Positions 1 to 7,334 of a stretch of 64,000 nucleotides of DNA are shown one piece after another. The translations under genes were made by a program, and so were the position numbers. The DNA lies in assembly GCF_013364195.1 (NCBI RefSeq), contig NZ_CP054918.1, forward strand, positions 2,035,001 to 2,099,000, given 5' to 3'. The number at the start of each line of letters is the position of its first letter. Within the stretch, counting starts at the first letter, position 1. This DNA comes from Streptomyces sp. NA04227. Lineage in GTDB: Bacteria > Actinomycetota > Actinomycetes > Streptomycetales > Streptomycetaceae. The notes under the pieces were generated by a model. That model was not told the origin of the DNA. It ran no database searches and saw nothing but the letters and a program-made list of their open reading frames with translations.

Positions 1-232
1 TGGCGATGACCGTCATCAGATAGCGGTCCTCGGCCGGGGAGACCTCTTTGTGGGTCTTCTGCCAGGGCTCCCCGGTCGGTACGAACACCACCTCGTCGAG
101 GTGGAACTGGGAGGCGACCTCGCTGGCCGCCACCAGGTGCCCGTGGTGGATCGGGTCGAAGGTGCCGCCCATGACGCCGAGACGGCGCTTGGCCGTACTC
201 GCCGGGCCGGTCGGCCTGTCCTGTGCTCCCAT
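1..232 (-). CDS. nadD: Nicotinate-nucleotide adenylyltransferase, N-terminal part (runs off the left edge)
   Basis: NadD transfers AMP from ATP to nicotinate mononucleotide to make deamido-NAD in cytoplasmic NAD synthesis. The visible N-terminus carries the nucleotidyltransferase signature [11 protein letters not shown] at about residues 22-32, followed by a conserved [11 protein letters not shown] helix and a [11 protein letters not shown] segment. These are diagnostic of the family. About 77 codons are visible and the C-terminal part lies outside the window. I chose the ATG at 232. An in-frame GTG at 244 would add four residues, and neither start has a clear ribosome binding site. Confidence 0.93.
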   Translation of the reverse strand, partial: MGAQDRPTGPASTAKRRLGVMGGTFDPIHHGHLVAASEVASQFHLDEVVFVPTGEPWQKTHKEVSPAEDRYLMTVIA

Positions 233-293
233 GCGTTCAGACACTACCGGCCCGGCCGCGGCGAGCTGTGGCCAAGGGTGGCCCGGGCCCGGA

Positions 294-458
294 TCAGCGG
301 TCCCGGTTGAAGAGGGTGGTGATCCACAGGAGCAGGAGGAGGGCGCCGAGAGCGCCGAAGCCGGTGAGGTAGGGGTTGAGGCTGTCGTGGTTGCCGCCGT
401 GCTTGCCGCCCTCGGAGGCGAGGGTGGCCAACTGGGCGGCGGTGCTGTGGAGGCTCAT
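294..458 (-). CDS. Small single-pass membrane protein, 54 aa
   Basis: This short reading frame lies just upstream of nadD on the same strand. It encodes a polar N-terminus of about 30 residues with a Gly/His-rich stretch (GGKHGGNHD), one hydrophobic segment ([18 protein letters not shown]) and a short basic end, NRDR. The topology is that of a bitopic membrane peptide. A short protein of this kind next to nadD is, from memory, common in Streptomyces, but no function is known to me. Support comes from the strong third-position GC bias and the coherent membrane segment. Confidence 0.72.
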   Translation of the reverse strand: MSLHSTAAQLATLASEGGKHGGNHDSLNPYLTGFGALGALLLLLWITTLFNRDR

Positions 459-813
459 CTTCGGCAGGACCTATCCGGATGCGGGGGCGGGCGGGAATAC
501 GAACTGGCCACATCGTAAGCGGGGCTGTGCCCGGGGGACACGCCGACTCGGTTCTTCGGCACCCCGCGGGCGGCCGTCGCCGGTTACGCCCCGGTTCGGC
601 ACCCCTCGCGGGCGGCCACCCGCACGGTCGGCGCCGACTTCCCGAAGTTGTCCACAGGAACCCTGGCACCCGGCTCGTGCGTCTTAAGGTGGGGCGGCAT
701 CGAGGTCCCGGCACCCGTCGCACCGGTCGGCCGGGGCGGGACGACCGCTCGACCGGCGGCGTCGCACACCGCTTTGTTCACGTTGTTTCACTTCCGGACA
801 CCCTGGGGGATTC
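459..813. other. Divergent intergenic region between the small membrane protein and the M48 protease
   Basis: About 355 bp with no credible coding sequence. It should carry the promoters of both flanking genes. On the right, GGGGGA sits a few bases before the protease ATG and is a good ribosome binding site. I could not identify convincing promoter pairs or an operator. Confidence 0.5.
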
Positions 814-1935
814 ATGGCCGACGGCTTCGAGAAGGTACCGAGCAGGCAGCGCAGGCGCTTCCCCGACATCTCCTCACGGGCGTACGAGCACCCGGCCGAC
901 CGCTCCGCGCTGGTCGCCCTGCGCAAACTGAGCGGTTTCGACACGGCGTTCAAGGCACTGAGCGGACTGCTGCCCGAGCGAAGCCTGCGGCTGCTGTTCC
1001 TCTCCGACTCGGTGCGGGTGTCCGACGCCCAGTTCGCCCACCTCAACGACATGCTGCGGGACGCCTGTTACATCCTGGACGTCAAAAAGGTCCCGCCGAT
1101 GTACGTCACGCAGAACCCGGTGCCCAACGCGATGTGCATCGGGCTCGACGAGCCGATCATCGTCCTCAACACGGGCCTGGTGGAACTCCTCGACGAGGAG
1201 GAGATGCGCACCGTCATCGGCCACGAGGTCGGGCACGCCCTGTCGGGCCACTCCGTGTACCGCACGGTGCTGCTGTTCCTGACCAACCTCGCCGTCAAGG
1301 TGTCCTGGATCCCGCTGGGCAGCGTCGCGATCTACGCCATCGTCACCGCGCTGCGCGAGTGGTTCCGCAAGTCGGAGCTGTCGGCCGACCGGGCGGGGCT
1401 GCTGGTCGGACAGGACCTGAGGGCGTCGATGCGTGCCCTGATGAAACTCGCGGGCGGCAACCACCTGCACGAGATGAACGTCGACGCCTTCCTGGCCCAG
1501 GCCGAGGAGTACGAACAGGGCGGCGACCTGCGCGACTCCGTACTGAAGATTCTCAATGTGCTGCCGCGTTCGCACCCGTTCACCACGGTGCGGGCCGCCG
1601 AGCTGAAGCGGTGGGCCGAGTCCCGCGACTACCAGCGGATCATGGACGGGCACTACCCGAAGCGGCACGAGGACAAGGACACCTCGGTCTCCGACTCCTT
1701 CCGGGAGTCCGCCGCGCACTACGCCCAGGACATAAAGGGCTCCAAGGACCCGCTGATGAAGCTGGTCGCCGATCTCGCGGGTGGCGCGAGCGACCTGGGC
1801 GGCAAGGTGCGCGACAGGTTCACCGGGGGCGGCCGCGGGGGCACCGACGACCGTACGGGGTCCGGTTCGGAGGACCCCGAAAACCCCGAGAACCCCGAGA
1901 ACCCCGAAAATCCTGACAACCGCCAGAACCCTTAA
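814..1935 (+). CDS. M48 family (HtpX/Ste24-like) zinc metalloprotease, 373 aa
   Basis: The protein contains the zinc-binding HEVGH motif at residues 137-141, with the likely third ligand E188 in SELSADRAG, as expected for M48 peptidases. A hydrophobic stretch at about 150-180 lies between the two zinc-binding elements and probably anchors it in the membrane. The region before the motif (YVTQNPVPNAMCIG, IIVLNTGLVELL) is typical of HtpX-like proteases, which act in membrane protein quality control. The last 20 residues are a run of NPE repeats made by 9-bp DNA repeats, so the extreme C-terminus is low complexity. The start ATG follows a GGGGGA ribosome binding site. Its end overlaps the convergent downstream gene by 4 bp. 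The substrate is unknown. Confidence 0.9.
   Translation: MADGFEKVPSRQRRRFPDISSRAYEHPADRSALVALRKLSGFDTAFKALSGLLPERSLRLLFLSDSVRVSDAQFAHLNDMLRDACYILDVKKVPPMYVTQNPVPNAMCIGLDEPIIVLNTGLVELLDEEEMRTVIGHEVGHALSGHSVYRTVLLFLTNLAVKVSWIPLGSVAIYAIVTALREWFRKSELSADRAGLLVGQDLRASMRALMKLAGGNHLHEMNVDAFLAQAEEYEQGGDLRDSVLKILNVLPRSHPFTTVRAAELKRWAESRDYQRIMDGHYPKRHEDKDTSVSDSFRESAAHYAQDIKGSKDPLMKLVADLAGGASDLGGKVRDRFTGGGRGGTDDRTGSGSEDPENPENPENPENPDNRQNP
1873..1926 (+). repeat. 9-bp tandem repeats in the 3' end of the M48 protease gene
   Basis: Units resembling aaccccgag are repeated about six times, coding for Asn-Pro-Glu triplets. The reading frame stays open, so copy-number change would only lengthen or shorten the tail. 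This is one of several short tandem repeats in the window. Confidence 0.75.
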
Positions 1936-3077
1936 GAACCCTGGGAACTGCGACTCGTAGGCCCGTTCGCGGGTCCCGCGCTCGATCCGCCGCCGGAGGG
2001 CTCGCCCTTCGGCGCGGCGGGCGGCGAGGCCAGCGAGCCGCACAGGCCGGACGGTGAGGCGGTGGCGAAGGGATCGGTGCCCACGGCCGGTCCCGAGCCG
2101 CTCACCCGCCCGCCCGCGAGCACCGGGCTGAAGCCGCCCGCCCACTCCCGCGCGCAGTCCAGCGGGCCCGCCTGCAGCGCGGAGGACAGGACCTCGGCAC
2201 GGCGGGCGCTCAGGTCCTGGCGGTCGAAGCGGAAGTGCAGTTCACGGTGGACGGTGAACAGCGAGAGCCGGGTACCGCCGGAGTTGCCCGCGGGCCGCAC
2301 CGCGTAGGCGAAGGTGTGCTCCGAGGTGACCTCGACGGTGTCGGTGTCGATCTCGGCGGCGTGCAGGGTGCCGCGGACCCGGATCTCGGGGTCGGCCAGG
2401 CGGACGGTGCCGGAGTTGAGCCGTACCACCCAGCCGGTGGCGGCCTGCCACCCGTTGGGCAGCGGACGGAAGAAGCTCTCGTCGAACTGGCTGTACTGGC
2501 CCGGGTCGACCAGGTCGCGCACCGGCTGCACGGTGCCGCCGCCGACCACGTCGGGGTCCAGCGAGGACTCGACGAGGTAGTCCTTGGCTGTGGTGAGGGC
2601 GGCCATGATCTGTGCCGCGGAGAAGTGCGGGGTGCGTTTGGCGACGGGCAGCGGGATGCCGTCGGCGCCGATCCGGTAGTCCGCGGCGGGGCTCTTGGCG
2701 AACAGTTCGCGCACCGTGGCCGCGCCCTCCACCTTGCCCCGGGGGGCGAGCGGAACGACGGTCATCCGCATCCGGTCGGTGGGCCGCGACTCGGGCGGGG
2801 ACTCGTAGGGGTGACGCACCCCCAGATAGACGGCCGTGGCGAAGGCGACCGCCAACAGCAGTACGAGCACCATCAGTTGACGTGTCAGCCCGCGCTGCAG
2901 TTTCGGGGTCCGCCGCACGGCCGGGGTGTGGTCGGCGATGCGTTCCTCGGCCGAGAACTCCTGCAGCCGGGCAGCACGGACGAACGACTCGTCGAAGACG
3001 ACGGATCGGTACTCGTCCTCACCCCCGCCGGAGGCACCCGTGGGTGTTCCCTCCGGAGGGTCTCCAGGCCCGCGCAT
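1932..3077 (-). CDS. Membrane-anchored protein with N-terminal VVFDExFVRAA motif, 381 aa
   Basis: I know no function for this protein. The cytoplasmic N-terminus has an acidic, Gly-rich stretch and then YRSVVFDESFVRAARLQEFS. One transmembrane helix follows at about 68-86 (LMVLVLLLAVAFATAVYLGV). A large extracytoplasmic domain of about 230 residues comes next, with a Pro/Gly/Ser-rich C-terminal tail. The same VVFDExFVR motif begins the next gene upstream (3202-3765), so the two are probably tandem relatives. The ATG is only six bases from a TAACCT -10 box, suggesting a leaderless mRNA. From memory it belongs to a conserved Streptomyces pair near proA. Confidence 0.85.
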   Translation of the reverse strand: MRGPGDPPEGTPTGASGGGEDEYRSVVFDESFVRAARLQEFSAEERIADHTPAVRRTPKLQRGLTRQLMVLVLLLAVAFATAVYLGVRHPYESPPESRPTDRMRMTVVPLAPRGKVEGAATVRELFAKSPAADYRIGADGIPLPVAKRTPHFSAAQIMAALTTAKDYLVESSLDPDVVGGGTVQPVRDLVDPGQYSQFDESFFRPLPNGWQAATGWVVRLNSGTVRLADPEIRVRGTLHAAEIDTDTVEVTSEHTFAYAVRPAGNSGGTRLSLFTVHRELHFRFDRQDLSARRAEVLSSALQAGPLDCAREWAGGFSPVLAGGRVSGSGPAVGTDPFATASPSGLCGSLASPPAAPKGEPSGGGSSAGPANGPTSRSSQGS

Positions 3078-3083
3078 ACCTTC

Positions 3084-3111
3084 AGGTTAGGTCCTGGCGC
3101 ACTCGCCTAAA
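3084..3111 (-). promoter_or_regulatory. Candidate leaderless promoter of the 381-aa membrane protein
   Basis: On the minus strand a TTTAGG -35 box (3106-3111) is 16 bp from a TAACCT -10 box (3084-3089). Only six bases separate the -10 box from the ATG, so transcription would start at or near the A of the start codon. No usable ribosome binding site is present, which fits. Confidence 0.5.
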
Positions 3112-3201
3112 CGCGGGGTTACGCGACAACTTGCGGCTGCTTTCGGTCTGGACGTCCCGGCCCGCACCGGCCGAGGTCCCGCCGGGCCCCCGCGGACGCT
3201 C

Positions 3202-3765
3202 TCACGGCCTGCCGGGCACGCCGCTCAGCTGGGCCTCGGGACGGCCGATTCCGGCGCCCGGCGCGGCGGGCATGCCCTTGTCGACCTCGCTGGACGTGGT
3301 GGGGCGCCCGGGTTCCTGACGGCTCGGTGAGGAGGCGCCCCGGGTCACGGCGGTGAAGGCGAGCGCGACCATGCCGACGCCCATCACCAGGGCCAGCATC
3401 CAGGCCACCGGGCGGTGCCAGCGGGCGTATCCGTGGCCGTAGTCCTCGTCCGGCTCGCCGTCGTAGAACTCGTCCAGGTCGGAGTGGTACCCGAACTCGC
3501 CGTCCGCGCCTTCGTGGTGGGGCCCGAAGTCCTCACCGGGGCCCGGGCGTCCGAAGAGGTGGCCCTCCGCTTCGGAGGCCTGGGCGCGCGCTTCCGCGGC
3601 GGCGAGCAGGCGCTCGACGGCGCTGGGTTCATGGACGGCGGCCGACCGGACGAAGTCCTCGTCGAAGACCACGGTCGCGAACTCCTCGTCCGCGCCCCCG
3701 TGGTCGTGACTGTCGTCGGGGTCCGGGCCGTCGTACGGCGGCGTGCCCCCCACGTCCTCCGGCAC
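3202..3765 (-). CDS. Membrane-anchored protein related to the downstream gene, 187 aa
   Basis: The function is unknown. The N-terminus is very acidic (Asp/Glu/His-rich) and carries FATVVFDEDFVRSAAVHEPS, nearly the same motif as in the 381-aa protein beside it. An Ala/Glu-rich helix and a second acidic, Tyr-rich stretch follow. One transmembrane helix is seen at about 130-147 (VAWMLALVMGVGMVALAFTA), then a short external tail of about 40 residues. It looks like a sister protein that kept the cytoplasmic part and membrane anchor but lacks the large external domain. The GTG start lies seven bases after a TACTCT -10 box, again pointing to leaderless expression. Confidence 0.82.
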   Translation of the reverse strand: MPEDVGGTPPYDGPDPDDSHDHGGADEEFATVVFDEDFVRSAAVHEPSAVERLLAAAEARAQASEAEGHLFGRPGPGEDFGPHHEGADGEFGYHSDLDEFYDGEPDEDYGHGYARWHRPVAWMLALVMGVGMVALAFTAVTRGASSPSRQEPGRPTTSSEVDKGMPAAPGAGIGRPEAQLSGVPGRP

Positions 3766-3772
3766 GCTGTCC

Positions 3773-3801
3773 AGAGTAGACCCGGGGGGCCGCTTTGTGC
3801 A
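3773..3801 (-). promoter_or_regulatory. Candidate leaderless promoter of the 187-aa membrane protein
   Basis: On the minus strand TGCACA (3796-3801) and TACTCT (3773-3778) are separated by 17 bp. The GTG start follows seven bases after the -10 box and no ribosome binding site is seen. Confidence 0.45.
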
Positions 3802-3808
3802 GGGCGCC

Positions 3809-5104
3809 TCAGCCGCGGGTGTGACCGTCGCCGGTGACGATGTACTTGGTGCTCGTCAGCTCGGGCAGGCCCATGGGGCCGCGGGCGTGCAGCTTCTGGG
3901 TGGAGATGCCGATCTCGGCGCCGAAGCCGAACTGGCCGCCGTCGGTGAAGCGGGTGGAGGCGTTCACGGCCACCGTGGTGGAGTCGACCAGTTGGGTGAA
4001 CCTGCGGGCCGCGCGCTGCGAAGTGGTGACGATGGCCTCGGTGTGCCCGGAGGACCACAGCCGGATGTGCTCGACGGCCTGCTCGAGCGAGTCGACGACG
4101 CCCGCGGCGATGTCGTACGAGAGGTACTCGGTCTCCCAGTCCTCCATGGTCGCCTCGACCACGGTGGCCTTGGTGTCCGCGGCGTGCGCGAGGACGCGCG
4201 GGTCGGCGTGGACGGTGACCCCGGCCTCGGCGAGGGCGTCCAGGGCACGCGGCAGGAAGGCGGCGGCGATGTCCTGGTGGACCAGGAGGGTCTCGGCGGC
4301 GTTGCAGACGCTGGGCCGCTGGGCCTTGGAGTTGACGAGGATCTCGACGGCCATGTCGAGGTCGGCCTCGGCGTCCACGTACACATGGCAGTTGCCGGTG
4401 CCGGTCTCGATGACGGGCACCGTCGACTCCTCGACCACGGTGCGGATCAGCGAGGCGCCGCCGCGCGGAATCAGGACGTCCACCAGGCCGCGGGCGCGCA
4501 TGAGTTCGCGTACCGACTCACGGCTCTCGCCGGGCACGAGCTGCACGGAGTCGGCGGGCAGACCCGCGCCGCCGACGGCGTCGCGCAGGACGCGGACGAG
4601 GGCGGTGTTGGACTGGTAGGCGGAGGAAGAGCCGCGTAGCAGAACGGCGTTGCCCGACTTCAGGCAGAGCGCGGCGGCGTCGACGGTGACGTTGGGCCGG
4701 GCCTCGTAGATGATGCCGACGACTCCGAGCGGCACGCGCACCTGGCGCAGGTCGATGCCGTTGGGCAGGGTCGAGCCGCGCACCACCTCGCCGACCGGGT
4801 CGGGCAGCGCCACCACGTCGCGTACGTCGGAGGCGATCGCGCGTACGCGCTCGGGGGTGAGCGTGAGGCGGTCGACGATGGACTCGCTGGTGCCCGCCTC
4901 GCGGGCGGCGGCGATGTCCTTGGCGTTGGCCTCGACGATCTCACGGGTGCGGACCTCCAGGGCGTCCGCGACGGCAAGCAGCGCGTCGTCCTTGGCCGCC
5001 CGTGGCAGCGGCGCGATGTCGGCCGCGGCGGAGCGGGCGCGGTAGGCGGCCTCGACGACCGGCGTCATGTTGTCGTACGGCGAAACCGGGGGCAGCGAGC
5101 TCAT
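3809..5104 (-). CDS. proA: Gamma-glutamyl phosphate reductase (glutamate-5-semialdehyde dehydrogenase), 431 aa
   Basis: ProA reduces gamma-glutamyl phosphate to glutamate-5-semialdehyde with NADPH, the second step of proline synthesis. The sequence shows the aldehyde-dehydrogenase fold with [18 protein letters not shown], the catalytic cysteine in [14 protein letters not shown], the [12 protein letters not shown] motif, and [22 protein letters not shown] near the C-terminus, all typical of ProA. Length is normal for the family. Its partner proB lies about 0.8 kb upstream on the same strand, separated by one small gene. The ATG at 5104 lacks a Shine-Dalgarno sequence and is six bases from a TACCCT hexamer (5111-5116), so a leaderless transcript is possible. 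Confidence 0.97.
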   Translation of the reverse strand: MSSLPPVSPYDNMTPVVEAAYRARSAAADIAPLPRAAKDDALLAVADALEVRTREIVEANAKDIAAAREAGTSESIVDRLTLTPERVRAIASDVRDVVALPDPVGEVVRGSTLPNGIDLRQVRVPLGVVGIIYEARPNVTVDAAALCLKSGNAVLLRGSSSAYQSNTALVRVLRDAVGGAGLPADSVQLVPGESRESVRELMRARGLVDVLIPRGGASLIRTVVEESTVPVIETGTGNCHVYVDAEADLDMAVEILVNSKAQRPSVCNAAETLLVHQDIAAAFLPRALDALAEAGVTVHADPRVLAHAADTKATVVEATMEDWETEYLSYDIAAGVVDSLEQAVEHIRLWSSGHTEAIVTTSQRAARRFTQLVDSTTVAVNASTRFTDGGQFGFGAEIGISTQKLHARGPMGLPELTSTKYIVTGDGHTRG

Positions 5105-5255
5105 GCACCGAGGGTAGGCGAAGCGGCCCGGTGACCGGCGGGCTTCCACGGGCTGAGACGGACCGGAGCAGGGGGCGCGCGGCGAGGCGTCCGCGCCATG
5201 ACGCGCGCCGGACCAATCGGCCCGGACCGGTTCACAACGACCGCTGCGGGCCGGT

Positions 5256-5720
5256 TCAGAAGGGGTGGACGCCCACCGGTGAGGCGGGCAGCGGGCCGTG
5301 CCCCTCGGCCACCCGATGGTGATAGGTGTCACGGTCGATGACTTCGAGGCCCACGATCTCCCAGGGCGGGAGCTGCGCGGTCTGCCGGTGCTCGCCCCAC
5401 AGGCGCAGGGCGACCGCGGCGGCGTCGTGCAGGTCCCTGGCCTCTTCCCAGTACCGGATCTCGGCATGGTCCCCGGCGTAGCGGCTGGTGAGCAGGAAGG
5501 GGTGGTCGTGGGCGAGCTGTTCCAGGGCGCGGCGGATCTCGTCGACGGGTCTGCTGGCGCCCGAGACGCTCAGCGTGACGTGCCACAGCCGGGGGCCGGG
5601 ATCCTCCTCGCCGGTGCGCCGGTCACCCGTGGCGACGCTGGCGAGCTTGCGCTCTCTGACCGGTCCGCGGCCGCGTGCGGGGCCGGAACCGGACGGGGGG
5701 TGCGGGCGCACTCCTCTCAC
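5256..5720 (-). CDS. Conserved hypothetical protein between proB and proA, 154 aa
   Basis: I do not recognise a named family. After a basic, Pro/Gly-rich N-terminus of about 45 residues there is a compact alpha/beta region: [10 protein letters not shown], a helix with [32 protein letters not shown], a second helix [16 protein letters not shown], then [18 protein letters not shown]. The size and alternation suggest a small ferredoxin-like domain. I chose the GTG at 5720 because GGGAGG lies five bases before it. An in-frame GTG at 5735 has no such site. It lies between proB and proA on the same strand, but a terminator-like hairpin after proB suggests its own promoter. Confidence 0.78.
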   Translation of the reverse strand: MRGVRPHPPSGSGPARGRGPVRERKLASVATGDRRTGEEDPGPRLWHVTLSVSGASRPVDEIRRALEQLAHDHPFLLTSRYAGDHAEIRYWEEARDLHDAAAVALRLWGEHRQTAQLPPWEIVGLEVIDRDTYHHRVAEGHGPLPASPVGVHPF

Positions 5721-5860
5721 GGCGACCTCCCTCACGCAATGACCGTGCCGCGCGTTCCTGCAACAAAGTGGAGCAGGCGGGGCGCCTTCGCGGGAGCGTT
5801 TTCGCCAAGCTCCCTCAGCAAGGGGCAGGACGTTCCATCATGAGCGGTGCAAAAGCACCA

Positions 5861-5886
5861 GCCCCGCCGGAGGGCAGGGGCGGGGC
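5861..5886 (-). terminator. Rho-independent-like terminator after proB
   Basis: An 8-bp GC stem (gccccgcc / ggcggggc) with a 10-base loop starts 7 bp after the proB stop. On the transcript strand it is followed by TGGTGCTTTTGC, a weak U-rich tail. Confidence 0.6.
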
Positions 5887-5892
5887 AGGCGG

Positions 5893-7020
5893 TCAGTCGT
5901 GCAGCAGCACCAGGTCGTCGCGGTGTACGACCTCGCGTTCGTAGGCGGGGCCGAGCTCGCGGGCGAGATCGCGGGTCGAGCGGCCGATGAGCTGCGGGAT
6001 CTCCCGGGCGTCGAAGCTGACCAGACCGCGGGCGACGGCCCGGCCCGCGGGATCGCGCAGTTCGACAGGGTCGCCCGCGGCGAAGTCGCCCTCCACCGCG
6101 GCGATGCCCGCCGGGAGCAGGGACTTGCGGCCCTCCACCACGGCGCGTACGGCGCCCTCGTCGAGCAGCAGCGCGCCCCGCGGGGTGGAGGCGTGCTGGA
6201 GCCAGAGCAGCCGGTCGGCGCTGCGGCGCCCGGTGGCGTGGAAGTACGTACCGGTGTCGCGCCCGGCGAGCGCGTCGGCGGCGTGCACCGCCGAGGTGAG
6301 CACGACGGGGATGCCCGCGGCGGCGGCGATCCGGGCGGCCTCGACCTTGGTGACCATGCCGCCGGTGCCCACACCCGCCTTGCCCGCACTGCCGATCTCG
6401 ACACCGTCCAGGTCGGCGGGCGACTTCACCTCCGCGATCCGCGCGGAGGCGGGCAGCGCCGGGTCGCCGTCGTAGACCCCGTCGATGTCGGACAGGAGGA
6501 CCAGCAGATCGGCACGGACCAGATGGGCGACCAGGGCGGCGAGGCGGTCGTTGTCGCCGAAGCGGATCTCGTCGGTGGCGACCGTGTCGTTCTCGTTGAC
6601 GACCGGCAGCGCGCCCATCGCGAGCAGCTTGTCCAGGGTCCGCGAGGCGTTGCGGTGATGGGCCCGGCGGCTGGTGTCGTCCGTGGTGAGCAGCACCTGC
6701 CCGACGCGGACGCCGTAGCGCGCGAAGGAGGCGGTGTAGCGGGCGACCAGCAGGCCCTGTCCGACGCTGGCGGCGGCCTGCTGCCGGGCCAGGTCGCGGG
6801 GGCGGCGGCGCAGCCCGAGCGGGGCGAGGCCCGCGGCGATGGCACCGGAGGAGACCAGGACCATCTCCCGCTCGCCGCCGCTGCGCGTCTTGGCCAGGAC
6901 GTCGACCAGCGCGTCCACCCGGTCGGCGTCGAGCCCGCCGGAGGCGGTCGTCAGCGACGACGAACCGACCTTGACGACCACCCGGTGGGCCCGGGCCACC
7001 AGCTCTCTCGCCCCTGACAC
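5893..7020 (-). CDS. proB: Glutamate 5-kinase, 375 aa
   Basis: ProB phosphorylates the gamma-carboxyl of glutamate with ATP, the first and usually proline-inhibited step of proline synthesis. The N-terminal amino-acid kinase domain shows VVVKVGSSSLTT, VSSGAIAAG, NENDTVATDEIRFGDNDRLAALVA, LLSDIDGVYDGDP and VGTGGMVTKVEAA. The C-terminal third (from about residue 275, with RGALLLDEGAVRAV, PAGIAAVEGDFAAGDPVELRD and SFDAREIPQLIGRST) is a PUA domain, as in long bacterial ProB proteins. The GTG at 7020 is chosen because GGAG lies six bases upstream and the protein then begins immediately before the kinase fold. The reading frame is open upstream but shows no family similarity. Confidence 0.97.
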   Translation of the reverse strand: MSGARELVARAHRVVVKVGSSSLTTASGGLDADRVDALVDVLAKTRSGGEREMVLVSSGAIAAGLAPLGLRRRPRDLARQQAAASVGQGLLVARYTASFARYGVRVGQVLLTTDDTSRRAHHRNASRTLDKLLAMGALPVVNENDTVATDEIRFGDNDRLAALVAHLVRADLLVLLSDIDGVYDGDPALPASARIAEVKSPADLDGVEIGSAGKAGVGTGGMVTKVEAARIAAAAGIPVVLTSAVHAADALAGRDTGTYFHATGRRSADRLLWLQHASTPRGALLLDEGAVRAVVEGRKSLLPAGIAAVEGDFAAGDPVELRDPAGRAVARGLVSFDAREIPQLIGRSTRDLARELGPAYEREVVHRDDLVLLHD

Positions 7021-7334
7021 GCGCCACTCCGTCTGCTCGGCCGGCGCACGCGCGCCAGGTCGTTCCCACTGCCACCGGCAATCTACGTGAGCGCGCGCGG
7101 CACGCGCCCGCCCGTTTCGAGGGGCGGACTCGGGAGCCGTCAGAGTTATCCACAGGCCCGTCGAGCCCTTTCCGCACCTTTGCGATGATTGGGATCTCGC
7201 AAGATTGCTAGCAGGCCAACAGAAGTCATACGGTCGGTTGTCCGTCTGCGACATCCGGGGACCCGCCGTCCCCGGGTGCGACGGGCACCCCCACATCTCC
7301 CCGCCCCCTCCGAACCCCCGCAGGAGCCCAGCCC

